Source: Heligmosomoides polygyrus polygyrus
Lineage: Eukaryota > Nematoda > Chromadorea > Rhabditida > Heligmosomidae
Reading direction: 5' to 3'
Length of the DNA stretch: 64,000 bases
Assembly: GCA_947396885.1 (NCBI GenBank)
Contig: OX377206.1
Span: 51,691,631 to 51,755,630, forward strand
The notes under the pieces are model-generated. The model was given only the letters and a program-made list of their open reading frames with translations, was not told the DNA's origin and did no database searches. Positions within the stretch are counted from its first letter, which is position 1; the number at the start of each line of letters is the position of its first letter. Of this stretch, positions 51,751 to 62,997 are shown in pieces. The translations under genes were made by a program, and so were the position numbers.

Positions 51751-52664
51751 GCAATGGAGCACATGTTTTCAATTTCGACCATTTTTCATGGCTCCATGCA
51801 AACTATCTACTCCAAACGATAGAACTCGAGCTTCTGAGCTCAAACATGTTCAAATATTAGTTGTCGAATTATGGATGTCGCCTCTTTCGATTTATCATTT
51901 TTCTGCTACTGTTAAATCTTGGATCATGTAACTTCACGTGTTCAAAAATCGTTTCCGATGGCATCAGTCGCCGAAGTTTCGTTCCGATTCGTTGACCCAG
52001 AGAGTTTCAGCGGTGGCGACCTTGTGTCGCTGAGCTGATGCAGCACCCATTTTCCACACCGAATTGCTTTCCGATTGCATGCATACGATCGACAATGGTA
52101 GAGTGGTGACAACGAAACCTCTGTGTAAGCTTACGTGTAGCCTGCGTTGGATACGACTCGACAGCTTCCTATAATTCCTGGCTATCCACAAGTTCAAGGC
52201 GCCGTTGATTTTCTTTGTTTTCAAGGCTCTGATCACCGTCACGGAAACGTTGAAACCATCGCTGGCATAGGCATATTGATGAAGCTTCGTTACCAAATAC
52301 TTTAGACAAGATGGGATTCTGCAGCAGTTCTTCCTTGCCTAAATCGTACTGCAAGCAAACACACACTCAGTACTTTTTCTCGATCATCGTTAATCTAAAA
52401 AATTCCTTGAAAGAGCCAACGAATCGGAACGAAACTTTGGCGAAGGATGCCTTCAGAAACGCTTGTTAAAAATTTGAAGTTACATGATCTAAGATATAAC
52501 ATAAGCAGAGAAATGACAAATCGAGAGAGACGACATTTATAATTCGACAACTAAAATTTGGAAAAACAAGGGCATGTTTGAGCACAGGAGCACGAGCTCT
52601 ATTGCTTGGTATAGATAGTTGGAGCCACAAAAATATTAGAAATTGAAAAATTGCGCTCCATTAC
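51751..52664 (-). mobile_element. mariner relic with about 245-bp terminal inverted repeats
   Basis: The arms 51751-51995 and 52405-52664 pair over their length (AGTTGTCGAATTAT, GATCATGTAACTTCA, AAGTTTCGTTCCGATTCGTT in both). Between them, on the minus strand, lies a mariner N-terminal piece: LCQRWFQRFRDGDQSLENKE followed by remnants of the second helix-turn-helix. No catalytic domain is left. The very long arms and missing catalytic half suggest an internally deleted, MITE-like derivative. Confidence 0.65.
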
Positions 52665-52749
52665 AAAACTCGGGAAATTTTGAACAGGTTACACGCTCGA
52701 TTAGTGTTAGTAAATGATTGCCTCACGTAAGAAAAGCACAAGGTTGAGG

Positions 52750-52920
52750 TAACTTACAACCTTGCATGTAAGTAAGAAAATCTGGGGCCCTCGAGGGCTC
52801 TAGTTGTGCAAATTTGCATGCAAGGTGGAAGTAGCTCACGTTAAGGTCGCATGTAATTTACAAATCGCTAATTTAGGGCCCCAGTGGCCTTAGATTTGCT
52901 TTCTTATATGCAACAGAAAA
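52750..52920. repeat. Short inverted repeat
   Basis: TTGCATGTAAGTAAGAAAAT and GGGGCCC in the left half return inverted in the right half (TTTCTTATATGCAAC, GGGCCCC), with a central spacer of about 40 bp. Likely a small foldback element. Confidence 0.45.
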
Positions 52921-53015
52921 GTAGCTTACACTAAGTTCGCAGATAGCTTACACTAAGTCCACAATTTTCAAAGTTGCAAGTACCTTACTCCGTTTTGTAA
53001 CTAGCAAGCAACATA

Positions 53016-53541
53016 CTCAAAAGCTGCGTCTCATACAACTAGGTGCGATATCTACATGCAACTAGGCCCGTGCTCCCAATCTACTCGTAAGGCGCAATAT
53101 ACTTCACGGTGGATTGTCCTAGGCACCCCGCTTGCAGTTAAACAATGCTAGCAGGGGTTTTGAAGCTGGGGACCTAAGAGCGCTGAGCACACCATCAGAT
53201 TGAGATTTCGCTCTGTACGCCTTGTTCGGACATATTTTGTTTATTTTCTAAACAGTTAGAGAGTCTCAGTCTACGGACATTGAGGCAGTACTCAAGCTGT
53301 TTAGAACATAGACAAAATATGTCCAAACTAGGCGTAGAGACCGAAATCTCAACCTGATGGTGTGCTCAGCGCTCCCGGGCCAACCAGCTTCAAACCACGT
53401 GCTAGCACTGTTCAACGGCAAGCGTGGTGCTTAGGACAATCCACCGTGGAGTATATTGCGCTTTACGAGTAGATTGGGAGCACGGGCCTAGTTGCATGTA
53501 GATATCGCACCTAGTTGCATGCCACGTAGCTTTTGCGTATG
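53016..53541. mobile_element. 526-bp foldback palindrome
   Basis: Two arms of about 250 bp pair at roughly nine bases in ten, around a loop of about 20 bp near 53270-53290. Shared blocks include GCGATATCTACATGCAACTA, GTGCTCCCAATCTACTCGTA, GGTGGATTGTCCTA, GCGCTGAGCACACCATCA and GACATATTTTGT. No coding frame. A foldback transposon or large MITE is likely; no clear target duplication seen. Confidence 0.8.
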
Positions 53542-53799
53542 TTTGTATTTTTATTCTTTTACGATTTATTTCAGCTGTTATGTGTTGTTACTAGCGACAT
53601 TGAAATTAAATGTATTGTCGTTTCTGAACATTTTTAAGATGCGCGTGGTGTTCATAAAGTTTATTGTCACATGAACTACTCTACATAGCAGTTCTACATA
53701 GCAGTTAAAAATGTGTGTGTTCAAATGCATATAATGCACAACACGAGATTGAAGATGATATCGTAAAACCAAGAAGTGGCAATGTAAAAAGCACGTGAG

Positions 53800-54020
53800 G
53801 CTTCGTTCCTGAATGTAGTCGAAAAAGCTCAGCGCCATACTGGCATCACTCTCCGTCGAGTCAACAGTCCGCTGCGACGCTTTTAGTCCGCCGTCGGTGC
53901 TCAACGAGGAGGGTTGTGACGGAAGAGAATCATTGTCGACGGCGGTGGAGCTGGTGGACTGCTCCGCTGCTTCCTGACTTTTCATGTTCCGGCAGAAGTT
54001 GGTGCTGAAACAACTTTTGT
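53800..54020 (-). CDS. Possible alternative 3' exon, Ser-rich
   Basis: Minus-strand frame after a good acceptor (TTGTTTCAG) reading TNFCRNMKSQEAAEQSTSST and a Ser/Thr/Asp-rich tail to about MALSFFDYIQE. It could be an alternative last exon of the neighbouring minus-strand gene: a second donor five bases after the main one at 54209 would give the right phase. It could equally be a chance frame. Confidence 0.3.
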
Positions 54021-54053
54021 TGTTGTGTAGAAATTTGGATTGCTAGTATTCAA

Positions 54054-54059
54054 TTTATT
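54054..54059 (-). terminator. Poly(A) signal of the hypothetical minus-strand gene
   Basis: AATAAA on the minus strand, 75 bases after the stop codon at 54134-54136. Confidence 0.45.
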
Positions 54060-54133
54060 ACGTACAGCGCCACGGTTATCATATTGAATACGTCGAAATA
54101 GAAGGACGTCCGAACCTCCTTATTTGCCTTCTG

Positions 54134-55290
54134 CTACATAGTCTTCACCAAATCTAAAAGGCGATAAGTTGGTTGTAGTAAAATTTGTTCGGGTAATGTA
54201 ACTACTTACTTATGACCAGTTCCGATTCGAAGTCGACGTACTTGTTTTTTTCTTTTCTGGTCCGCGCCGCAAATCGAGGCCACACGTTACGAGAATACAT
54301 CTAAAAGTTTAAATGCTTATGTGAGATACACCTTAAGCTCGAGAAGGCTAACACATACGAGCTTCTAACACCAACCTCCGACACGACGTGGTGGATGAAC
54401 TTGTTGAAAAAATTTACGTATTCCGACGTCGACAAGGGCACCCGAGATCTGCGCTGGAGCCGTGTGTAGAGGGCGGACAGGTCACCTCCTTCAGTGTGGA
54501 CAAGAAGAAAACAAGGGAAATTGGGCATATAGGAATTTGAAAGCTCACCAGGGCCGTATGACGAAAGCGGGATCGTGAAGTATTCGGAAGGCACATCAAG
54601 TGCTCCGAAGTCCTCCGACGCCGTTAAGGTCTCGTCGCTGCTTTTCTGATAGACCTTTTTCTTCACCACCGACAGAGCAGTCTCCACGGTCTTCACTCGG
54701 CCTTGAAGGAGTCAAAGCTGAGCACAGAGGCCGACTACACTAACCAGAGATGATTCCATCGTAATATCGAAAACTTACTGTAATGGTCGACTTTAAGTGG
54801 TTCGATCGGCGCCCTCGCTCCTCAGCATTCTGCGCAGAAGTGACGTCATCGACAAGGCTGGGGAGGTCCGTGGGGAAAACCTTCTTAACCGCATTCTGAG
54901 GGGAGAAGCGGTTGGCGTGAAGGAACCGAAATCAAAGCTTTATGAGAGAACTACCAATATATCCTCGTCAGTCATCCTGCTTCTCTTCTGCATCTCTACC
55001 AGCTTCCTAACCAGGGGATCCACGATACGCCTAGCTAAATGCGACAGAAGTAAACTGCTAGAAACGAAGCTGACTACATCATGAGAAAACAAAATTTACA
55101 GTAGCTCCACGACGTTCTCCTGTCCTTTTAACGAAGAATCTTGTCCTTGCGACGAAGAACCTTGTCCTTGCGACGAAGAACCTAGTCCTAGTGATGAAGA
55201 ACCTTGAGAAGACATCGAATCCTGAAAACTGATTACCAGAGCCCTGCAGTCTGCACCTCTGTTCTCGTTCGGGTTACCAGCAAAAGACAT
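54134..55290 (-). CDS. Hypothetical seven-exon protein, 277 aa
   Basis: I joined seven minus-strand exons: 55290-55100, 55069-54955, 54895-54745, 54701-54549, 54488-54376, 54300-54210 and 54153-54134. All phases agree, the total is 834 bases with the stop, and introns are 30-75 bp with GT...AG ends. The ATG follows TTTATCAG by one base, a typical nematode trans-splice acceptor. The N-terminus is Ser/Gln/Gly-rich with imperfect repeats (SSSQGQG, SSSQGQD). A helical, charged middle follows (RRIVDPLVRKLVEMQKRSRM, ILNAVKKVF), then a C-terminal part with SEMYSRNVWPRF and YVDFESELVINLVKTM. I do not recognise the family; the C-terminus is faintly like a BEN domain (inference only). The 54745 boundary could instead be a GTAAGT donor at 54777. 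It may be the partner gene of the transposase upstream on the same strand. Confidence 0.55.
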
Positions 55291-55298
55291 TCTGATAA
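55291..55298 (-). promoter_or_regulatory. Likely spliced-leader acceptor
   Basis: TTTATCAG directly before the A-ATG of the 277-aa gene, preceded by a T/A-rich stretch. Nematode mRNAs commonly receive a spliced leader at such TTTCAG-like sites a few bases upstream of the start codon. Confidence 0.45.
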
Positions 55299-55545
55299 AC
55301 TTAAATTCAAAGTGGTGGCCTACGTGTCAAGTTACGGAAACCGGTGCGAGGGAGGGTAATCAAGTAATCAGTAACCTAACACCGCATAATGTTGTGTTAT
55401 TGTGCCATAGTTGTTGAATGATTTATTTTAGTGGAAGGTCAGAAACATGTGTGCAACCGAAGCATTGTACAAGCATCCTGGCCATGTTATTCGGGGTTTC
55501 CGGTGTTATCCAACAACATTATGTATTCACTCTCGCTACTGAACT

Positions 55546-58500
55546 TTAATAGAACCGCTGTGCCGCGAATGCAGGAAAAACCACAAGCAGCCTTGAAATC
55601 GAGTTGCTCTGCCAAAGCTTATAAAAGAAAGTGTTGACCCGAGAACACTGAACGATAGCCTTGGCAAAGTCATAGAATTTGAGCGAACGATTAATAAATT
55701 CTAATTCTGTGTAGGGCTCGAAAGGACATGCGACGCTATGCAGAGTTACGAAAACCTCGCTATCGTGCTTTCCGAACAAAAGACAATGTGTCGGTCTTTG
55801 TTGTCCTCCCACATGGACCGCTAGTTCGCTCTGCTGCGTGTTCTTAGGACATCTTAGAGCGGAAAAGTAACTCCGTCCACGATATAGAAGTCGAGTGCTA
55901 AAAGGATCGGGAATGAATTCGTGGCAGCTGTGACGACTACACGGTTCAAACCCACAAGGCTTCGTTGATAGCGCATTCTCTTAGAACGTCGAAGGGAAGT
56001 TCGCCTCGATTCTTTACGAAGTTTCTGGCCGATGGCTCGCCCTCATCCATCGACCCTCAAACGCAAAAAAATGTATTGGTTGATGTTGTGTTGAATTGTG
56101 CGTAAAAGTGTACTGCTTATTGGCGTCGGAATTCGCAACTCGGTTCCATGTTCTCTTATCATAACTTTGCCACCACTAACTTATGGAGATGTCTGAAAAT
56201 ATGATCTCCTCATGGTCACTAGCGAGCGACCACCTATGGATAAGTTTTCACACTTACGCACACAGCAGTGCCGCTTGGCGATCTTGTGTTACCAACACGA
56301 TACACACACTTCATAAGCCTATACTCAGATTCGAACATATAAGCTGAGAACTCAGCCGGATTTCCACGGGAGGCAATGTCTTCCGCTGCATGGTCAAACC
56401 ACACCTCCAGATGGGTTAGCGTTATCAACGGTTTAGCTTGTGTTAATGTTGCCGAGGTTAGCTTCTGTGAAAATTGCTGGCTTGAACGTTTTTTAAACGT
56501 TGCGTAATCAGCATCGAAAGCGTCATCAAATAGGCGACTGCAAAATTTCAGTGATCTTTCAACAACATGCGTTAATCGTTTTGTCATCTATGAATAGTTA
56601 TTATTAGTTATACACTAAACTCATAAACTGGCTATATGATAGAGACATACGTGACAATTTTGCATGATGTTTGCAATGATGACCGACTGCAGTACAACAG
56701 CGGCGCACCTCTTGCATGGAATCAAGTTCTCAGCAACCGCAACAGGGACAATAGTCATTCCAAGCTGAAGCAGACTGATTGGCAAACTCGCCAACAAAAG
56801 GGAAGCAGTAAGGAACAAACCATCCCTATCTCTGACCCCGATAGCTTCTTCACATCAGAAGGGGATCGTAGAAAACTCTTCATGTATGTCGGTAAACGTG
56901 CCTTTGTAGCCATTTCTTCAAACTGTGCCCTGTGACCACTGTTCACACGAAGGGAATATAGGAGCTTGAGGCAGTTATTAAAGTGAAACCTCAGCCGAGC
57001 GCCCCATGCAGAACCATTCCATGTATACGTCTATGAAACACCCCACAACAACCTTGCAAGAACATCTTCAGCACTCCTTGGAAGCAAAGCAAGTAGTCGA
57101 TAACATTTTCCGACACTGGAATGAGCGCAGAAAATGGCGAAGGTCCTAAAAAGACTTTCCAGGTACAGAAACTTCGAATACCTTACTAAATATTAGCTTC
57201 TTACAGGCAACCATAAAATTTATGTGTTCCTTCGTTGCTATGCCTGTTACAGTTTTCTGCTCCTCTTAAAGCAAAGCGTCCTTGCGGTCAGGTCATTCGC
57301 CTTAAAACACGAATATATACACCAGGATGGAAGCACTTATAGCATCCGTTGTAGCCATTTGCTTCTTTGATTCGAAAGCATTTAGCTATTGCCTACAAAT
57401 ATAGGCATCGGCGGACTCCCTTGGCGATTAGCATTAATTTTTCTCCACCTCTTGGTCCATGACAGCGGCCTTCAACAATATACGCTCATTCCAGAGTTTG
57501 TCACCATGCCTTATCGCTAAGGTGTTTGACAACAAAGTTATCAGTCCTGTAAGCTAACACGTCAGCCTGTCATCTCGATGTCAGTTTCGAATTGAGAACC
57601 CACCACTTAACGTCAAATTCAGCGCCTCCTTACGTGGAAATGTGCACCCGATAATAGCCGCGAGAAGAGTATTGCGCGATTTCCCTCGCTTCCCCTTTGG
57701 TAGGTCCATTATCTTGCAGGAAATAATCCAGGACATGCCACTAGACAGGCTGCCACACGTTAACAATCGTAATTGGCAGCAATTATAGAAGGTGACGAAT
57801 ACCGTTGATGGCCCTTGAAGCTGATCCCATTCGCAGAGAGAAGGAGCAGGACGTTATTTGTTCGCGCCTTGAATTCCTCAGTGGTCTCAATGCTTGAACG
57901 AAATAACTGGTAGTCCCTACAATATCTCCTATTCTTAGTGAACCTTTGCAGGAACCAGCTACGATTCGTCGCGACCAGTTCCTAAACAAATGACTCTGAA
58001 TAAAAGATGTTCCAGAAAGAGAGAGTAGCTCGCTACTTTACTTACATTCATGTTAACAAGAAGAATGTATGTCATCTGCTTCATGCAGTTTGCTGTCTCG
58101 ACTACTATTCTTTTGTCACGTATGCTCGCTCTCGGAGGGACCCTGCAAAGACGAAGTACCTGTCTCCGAATCCCAATCTCCCACCATCTACCTCATCTAC
58201 CTATAACTACGTCCAAAGACCCACATGAAAACGGGACAACCGTCCACTATGCATACATCAGTAGAGCTCTGCAGAGATGATCTGCATCGGGCGCAAAGTA
58301 CTGTGCGTTGAAATTGCATCTCTTGAAATGCGTGATCTTTTATTAGCTTAAAGTTCTCTATAGTGAATCGTGTGTCACATGTGCAACCCGTGTTAGCAAA
58401 CGTCAAGATGTTCTTCAGTTCGTTTTCCCGCCAGTAGTTATCGGCGATCCAACCCGCCTTCTCCCACTAACAAAATTACCAAAAAATACCAAAACTTCAA

Positions 58501-58674
58501 CACCCAGTTAAAGCTCCGAAAAGGGATGTGGAATTCAGGAGCTACAGCAGCTTCCTCCACTGCTTGATTGCCTTCTAGGATGACATTGTCCCCTTCAGAT
58601 ACATCTCTAGTTTCCTGAGCGTCGACATTGCCGTTTTCCACTTCCATAATGTCCTGCACATCGTCCTCTACAGT
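55546..58674 (-). pseudogene. TNP2/CACTA-like transposase gene, partly spliced, partly decayed
   Basis: Minus-strand blocks read like an animal TNP2-type (EnSpm/CACTA) transposase. The first four exon-like blocks join in phase with short introns. They are 58647-58504 (acidic N-terminus MEVENGNVDAQETRDVSEGD...), 58466-58201 (a Cys-rich part, CARCRSS...CIVDGC), 58142-58046 and 57981-57765 (ELVATNRSWFLQRFTKNRR, then LLSANGISFKG). Next come IMDLPKGKRGKSRNTLLAAI near 57700, ANGYNGCYKCFHPGVYIRV near 57360 (the GC..C.HPG hallmark), VIDYLLCFQGVLKMFLQG near 57090, QFEEMATKARLPTYMKSF near 56900, and a C-terminal stretch 55985-55546 with LLYRGRSYFSALRCPKNTQQ. From about 57760 onward joining the blocks needs frame changes, so the copy is probably inactive. 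The assignment rests on my recall of the family's motif order. A frame at 56587-56234 (MTKRLTHVVERSLKF...) lies in the expected path but does not match anything I know. Confidence 0.5.
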
Positions 58675-58794
58675 TATTTACTTTGTTACTGTATTGTATT
58701 GTAATTACATATTTTTGTTTTTAGCTGTTTTGCGTTTGTTACGTTTTGTTCGAGTTCGTGTTTCGTTTCCTCTATTTTATTTTTGGCAGTTAAT

Positions 58795-58873
58795 AACGAA
58801 CGAAACAAACGTAGCGAATGAGACGAACGAGACGAACGAAACAAACGAAACAAACGATAGAAACGGAACAAAC
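58795..58873. repeat. Degenerate GAACGAAACAAAC short tandem repeat
   Basis: About eight imperfect copies of a 10-bp ACGAA(A/G)CAAA-like unit. The plus-strand NETNETNET and minus-strand frames across it are artefacts. Confidence 0.7.
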
Positions 58874-59269
58874 ATTGACTTTAGATGGTAGAGACGGTGA
58901 TCTATGTCATGTTTGGATAATGGTTGAATGTTGGATTCTCATGATCGCCGATGATCGGACGATCGGGCTAAGGCAGAGTAGTCCGGAAGTTACCGAGCTA
59001 GAACGGCTGCAGCTTTCCTCTGCTCGATCTCAATTTATAGTCGAAGGGAGCGTGATTGGTTTACGCTTTTGGGCAGGTTTCGCCACTATATGGTAAATAA
59101 CTGCAACGTTTACTTCACTTGGTTGCTTTCAGGGCGGCTGGCCCCCGTTCTCTGCACAGTAGCCCGCTAGAGTCCCGCAGACCCTTGGCGTGGACGTGTT
59201 ACTCATCCGGCCAGCCACGCGCTATTGGTCGAGGTGATGACTCAGTGCGTCCGCCTAAGTGCGAATCAA

Positions 59270-60095
59270 TCGCGCGAAGAAGGCGGTGGTCCGATCCCTT
59301 CTAGAACTTGGGGACAACGGAGACGTCGGTCAGGCAATACCTGCTGTTGAAGATGATATGGTCGATCTCGTTGTGGAACTGGCCACCGGGGAATTCCCAG
59401 GTCCATCGTAGGGAAGGAGACTTGTGGAACTGTGTGTGAGTTTCCATGGATGGTCCTGGTCGACATGGTAAACTCAGACAGCCTTTCACCTTGCTCGTTC
59501 CACTCCAAACCATGGGTTCTGATATGAAGTTCTTCCAGCGACCCTCGTTCTTGGCGTTGACGTCGCCGACGATCACCTTGTAGAAGGTGTGATCTTCATT
59601 ATAGAACTTCTCCAGCTCCAGGTAGAAGGCTTCGACGTCTTCGTCGTCGTAGTCGGATGGGGCATACCCGACGAAAACAGTCAAAGCTGGCATGGAGCTA
59701 CATCGCTTCAGTCGCAGGTGTCAGATTCGGGTTGTCAGAGACTCGTACGAATCGATGTTTATGGCCAAGAGCGTGCTGACTAGCAACGCCGCCTACTCCC
59801 CTGCTGTCGCATTTTCCGAGGAACAGTTCTTCTCCGGAGTCGTAGGCGGCGAGCATGCAGGCAGGCATAAACACATCCACGCACACCGTGTATGAACACG
59901 CCGCTCCCGCACACAAGAAACGAGTCGACCAGACGCAGCAGGAGCAAGGAGTCCATCCCCGCATCCCATCTGCCTCCCTGGGCAGTACACGGTTGCATTT
60001 AGTTCGCGTTTTATTCACCTATCCACCGCGCTGGGACCCTGCGACAAGCGGGCCGAGATCCCTTTTAACAAGAGAGCTCGAAGACTCTCTATCAA
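59270..60095 (-). pseudogene. Second, truncated RTE copy (endonuclease part)
   Basis: Closely similar to 36850-38095 of the first RTE copy on the same strand: TVFVGYAPSDYDDED, KVIVGDVNAKNEGRW, QFHNEIDHIIFNSRYCLTDV. The 5' leader is similar too (GCCGAGATCCCTTTTAACAA), with conserved start context near 60000. It keeps VIVGDVNAKNE with the flanking VHTFYK-like segment that the first copy lacks, but is missing the TICTYNAR...LTETRRHH segment and everything after CLTDVSVVPKF, so it is a remnant truncated at its 3' side. Why the 3' side rather than the 5' side is lost is unexplained; a later deletion is likely. Confidence 0.8.
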
Positions 60096-61000
60096 GAGAC
60101 GAAACGGAGACGGAGACGTCTCACTACTCAAGAAATAAAATCGCATGTATCGTCCGACGTGCGCTGTGATTGAAAAAGCGTGTCGCCGACGTCGCGCGTC
60201 CGCAAAAGAAGTCTCGTAGCTATCGTCTTACGCAGGAGACGTGCTGGAGACGTCACCTTTCGTGCCAAGGACTCTAGAAGACGTGATGTCGTACGAGATA
60301 CAACGAGATCTACAATTTTTGTCGTTGACATCTTCCCGCTAAAGAAGGCGTGCCGCAGAAGTCACACGTCGTGTAGCGAATTATGAACATCTGTCGCTGT
60401 CGCTGCACGACAGGCATCGAAATTCAAAATTCGAACCAGAAGTCTCGCAACTGAAGAAAAAATGTCGCAGATGTCGTCCAACATGCGTCGCAGTTAAGAG
60501 GGCTTGTTAAGGACGTCGTGCGTCATAGCCTGTAGGAAGTCTTACCCTGTTCGCTAGGTTATTGAGATGAATGAAAGATCAGATGACGAGTCTAGTAACG
60601 CGATTACTCTTTCCATGTTCCTGTTGTGGGAATCGTGAACGTTAACTGACACAAACATAAGACGCGCACGTTCATCGTTGGTTGGTTGGTTAGCACATAG
60701 TCCTACGTCGCCTAACTCCTTTTGGGAAGGCTGTTTTATTTGAAGATTTACATTAGTATTAGTTGGTGTTGTTGTTGGTTGAGGGCTTCTGTCAGCAAAA
60801 CGTAGTAATTTAACGCTATAAATCTCTCCATCTCTGAGACCTCAAGGTCGATCTTCTAGTACGTCTGATGCCCTCTCTCACTGAATCCCTGGAAAGAGGT
60901 CTTGAAGGATATCTTCTTTGTTGGGTTCGAAATTTGTCACAGTCTTTTCGACGTCGTTTATGGATTGAGTACGATTCCGATTAATACTAAATGTATGTTA
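60096..61000. other. Intergenic sequence with GACGTC-rich stretches
   Basis: Many dispersed GTCG/GACGTC words at 60100-60540 (for example GTCGCCGACGTCGCGCGTCC) suggest a decayed member of the GACGTCGGCGAC family seen at 62290 and 63100-63420. No gene recognised. Confidence 0.35.
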
Positions 61001-61760
61001 AGGGACTTTGCTATTAGGGAAAGCTACAATTTGGGATGTCACCTCCTTATACTCCTTCATAGAAGAAACTGCGTCTGGTTCATCTCGGAATTTGTTTCGG
61101 TTAGTCCGACTGTTGCTTCTTCTTTTGCGTACAACAGTGTTGTGATAGCCATCACAAATACTGCAGTTCTGTTTCCGGCTTTCGCATATTGGGTGAACTC
61201 GACTGAAGCACTTTGAACAAGCTGTCATTGTCTTGAGGCGGTCGAATTTTTGTTGAACTGTTTGATTCTTAGTACAATATTGGAAATGGTATACCAGGCC
61301 GCAACCAAAACATGTGGTGTGGTACGTTTGTTCGTCTCTGGAACACCGTATATTCTTTTGTCGAGTTATCTGTGCGGCTCTCTATGTGTTCTTTTCGTCT
61401 CAAGGATATCGTGAGATAGTCTAGGAGGTCCATCATTGTCCAAAGCTTTCCAGTATTTCGTCTTCTAGATTTTTAGGAAATTTGTCAAGGAGGATACTGA
61501 TTAAATGTGCTGTATCGACAGTTCCCCTTGCTTTCTCACTGTTGCGATCTGCGCGCATTCTTTGAATTACCTCAAGCATTTAGTTGGAATGCGAGTATTT
61601 GCTCTATTAAGGTTGGCTTTACAGCTTTGAAGGATGTTTTCATTCTTTGCAAAATAACATAGAATTCGGAATACGTCTTTAGCACTGCAGTGTGGAGAGA
61701 CTCCTTTTACAGTTGCGCGACAGAAAGTCTCTTTTTTTTGTCACGACTCCCCTGCGACCT
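61000..61760 (-). pseudogene. BEL/Pao-type gag remnant
   Basis: Minus-strand reading in broken frames: DTAHLISILLDKFPKNLEDE, then CFGCGLVYHF, and CSKCFSRVHPICESRKQNCS followed by ICDGYHN. A paired zinc-knuckle arrangement after an ISILLDKFPKNLE-like capsid segment is typical of BEL/Pao retrotransposon gag. No protease, RT or LTR was recognised in the window. Several stops and frameshifts. Confidence 0.55.
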
Positions 61761-62280
61761 TTAAAACCTACAATTACTGTTGGTTGAGGTACTTCTTTAT
61801 GATGGGTAACAAGATTGCAAACGTTGACTCAAGGTTTCTCCCGCTTCCCGGGGAGCTAAGGACTTTGACGGTTTGGTATACATATTGCCTTAAGGCAGCA
61901 TATCAGACTGTCACCAGCGGGATTGGTCATACTCTAGATGTGGTGCCGTAATATGAATGTGGAAAGAAAAGGAAGTAGAGAGATAGAGGAAATTAAGCAA
62001 ATGAGATCAATCAATGTGGCGTTTTCCGTGTAAGGACACATTGAGCACGCTAAACTGGCGGGATAAGGTACCTCGATAAGATACCCACGGTTGACTAAGG
62101 CTTTTATTGTGCGTTTGCTTGGGTTAATGCGATTTCTTTAATTTTTTCTTGAATTTTATCATTAGGCTTGTGGTCTGGCTGACGCACCGTATTTGGACTG
62201 CATCAAGGTCCAATAGAATTTTGATGGTTCTCGATACAAGTTTCCTTTATTATTACACTACAACTTTTCATAATTATAGC
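61761..62280. other. Intergenic sequence without recognised genes
   Basis: AT-rich, short open frames only. Confidence 0.3.
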
Positions 62281-62284
62281 TCTC

Positions 62285-62400
62285 CTGTTGACGACGTCGC
62301 CGACATCGCCACCGACGCGCGACGACGTCGGCGATGTCTCTGGCGACATTGCCAGCGACGTTGGCGTTGCTGACGTCAGTGACGGGCGATGGGGCTGACG
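62285..62400. repeat. GACGTCGGCGA-rich segment
   Basis: Repeated GACGTCGCCGAC/GTCGGCGATGTC words in both orientations, able to form nested hairpins. Same motif family as the inverted repeat at 62998-63530. Confidence 0.6.
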
Positions 62401-62997
62401 ATTAGCAGGACTTCTACGATTACAATTTGCACTTAAAAACTAATGATGAGAGAATGTCGACATTAAGAACGGTGTAAGAAAGAAAAAAATTTGGAGCAAT
62501 TGGTTTATAATCATAAACTACAAATTGATTTAAACAAAATATAATAATAATAGAAGTACGGGGCAGTGTTGAGCATTTAACGGCTATTGATTTACCAATT
62601 TAACGATTTTACCAGCATTTTCATTAAATTTCTATATTGGAATTTAGCAAAGGCCTTTTCCGTTAAATCGCATTTAAATTAAATTTACGCGGAATTTTCA
62701 AAATTCAAAGGAAAATTTAACTCTTAATTAATATGAATTGTATCGCGAAAGAGCTCTTCGTAGAGGTCTGCAGTATTTCAAAAAGCGAGGAAACACTAAT
62801 TATTTTCTACACAGTTTGATTTCGTGTTACTTGCTCTGCAAGAAAGCGAAAAGGCCTAGAAAATGCGAAAAGAACGGGTGAGAATGACAGATAAGCGAAA
62901 AAGGTGACAATGTGAAGGCAATGTAAGGTTAGGTTCTTACTCCCTCCCAAACACTCAGTGTTCTATCGAATGGCACTATTGACGCAGAACGGTCGTG
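62401..62997. other. AT-rich intergenic sequence
   Basis: A very AT-rich block (62560-62740) with repeated ATTTAA/TTAAAT words. No gene seen. Confidence 0.35.

Noticed and set aside
56636..56935. Plus-strand open frame of 99 codons
   Set aside because: The opposite strand fits better as part of the TNP2-like transposase (QFEEMATKARLPTYMKSF); the plus frame has no splice or domain support.
57382..57712. A fully phase-consistent ending of the transposase gene through small exons (57712-57634, 57546-57505, 57469-57382)
   Set aside because: Phases can be made to fit, but the frame it uses at 57700 is not the one with the family motif DLPKGKRGKSRNTLL, so the fit is probably chance.
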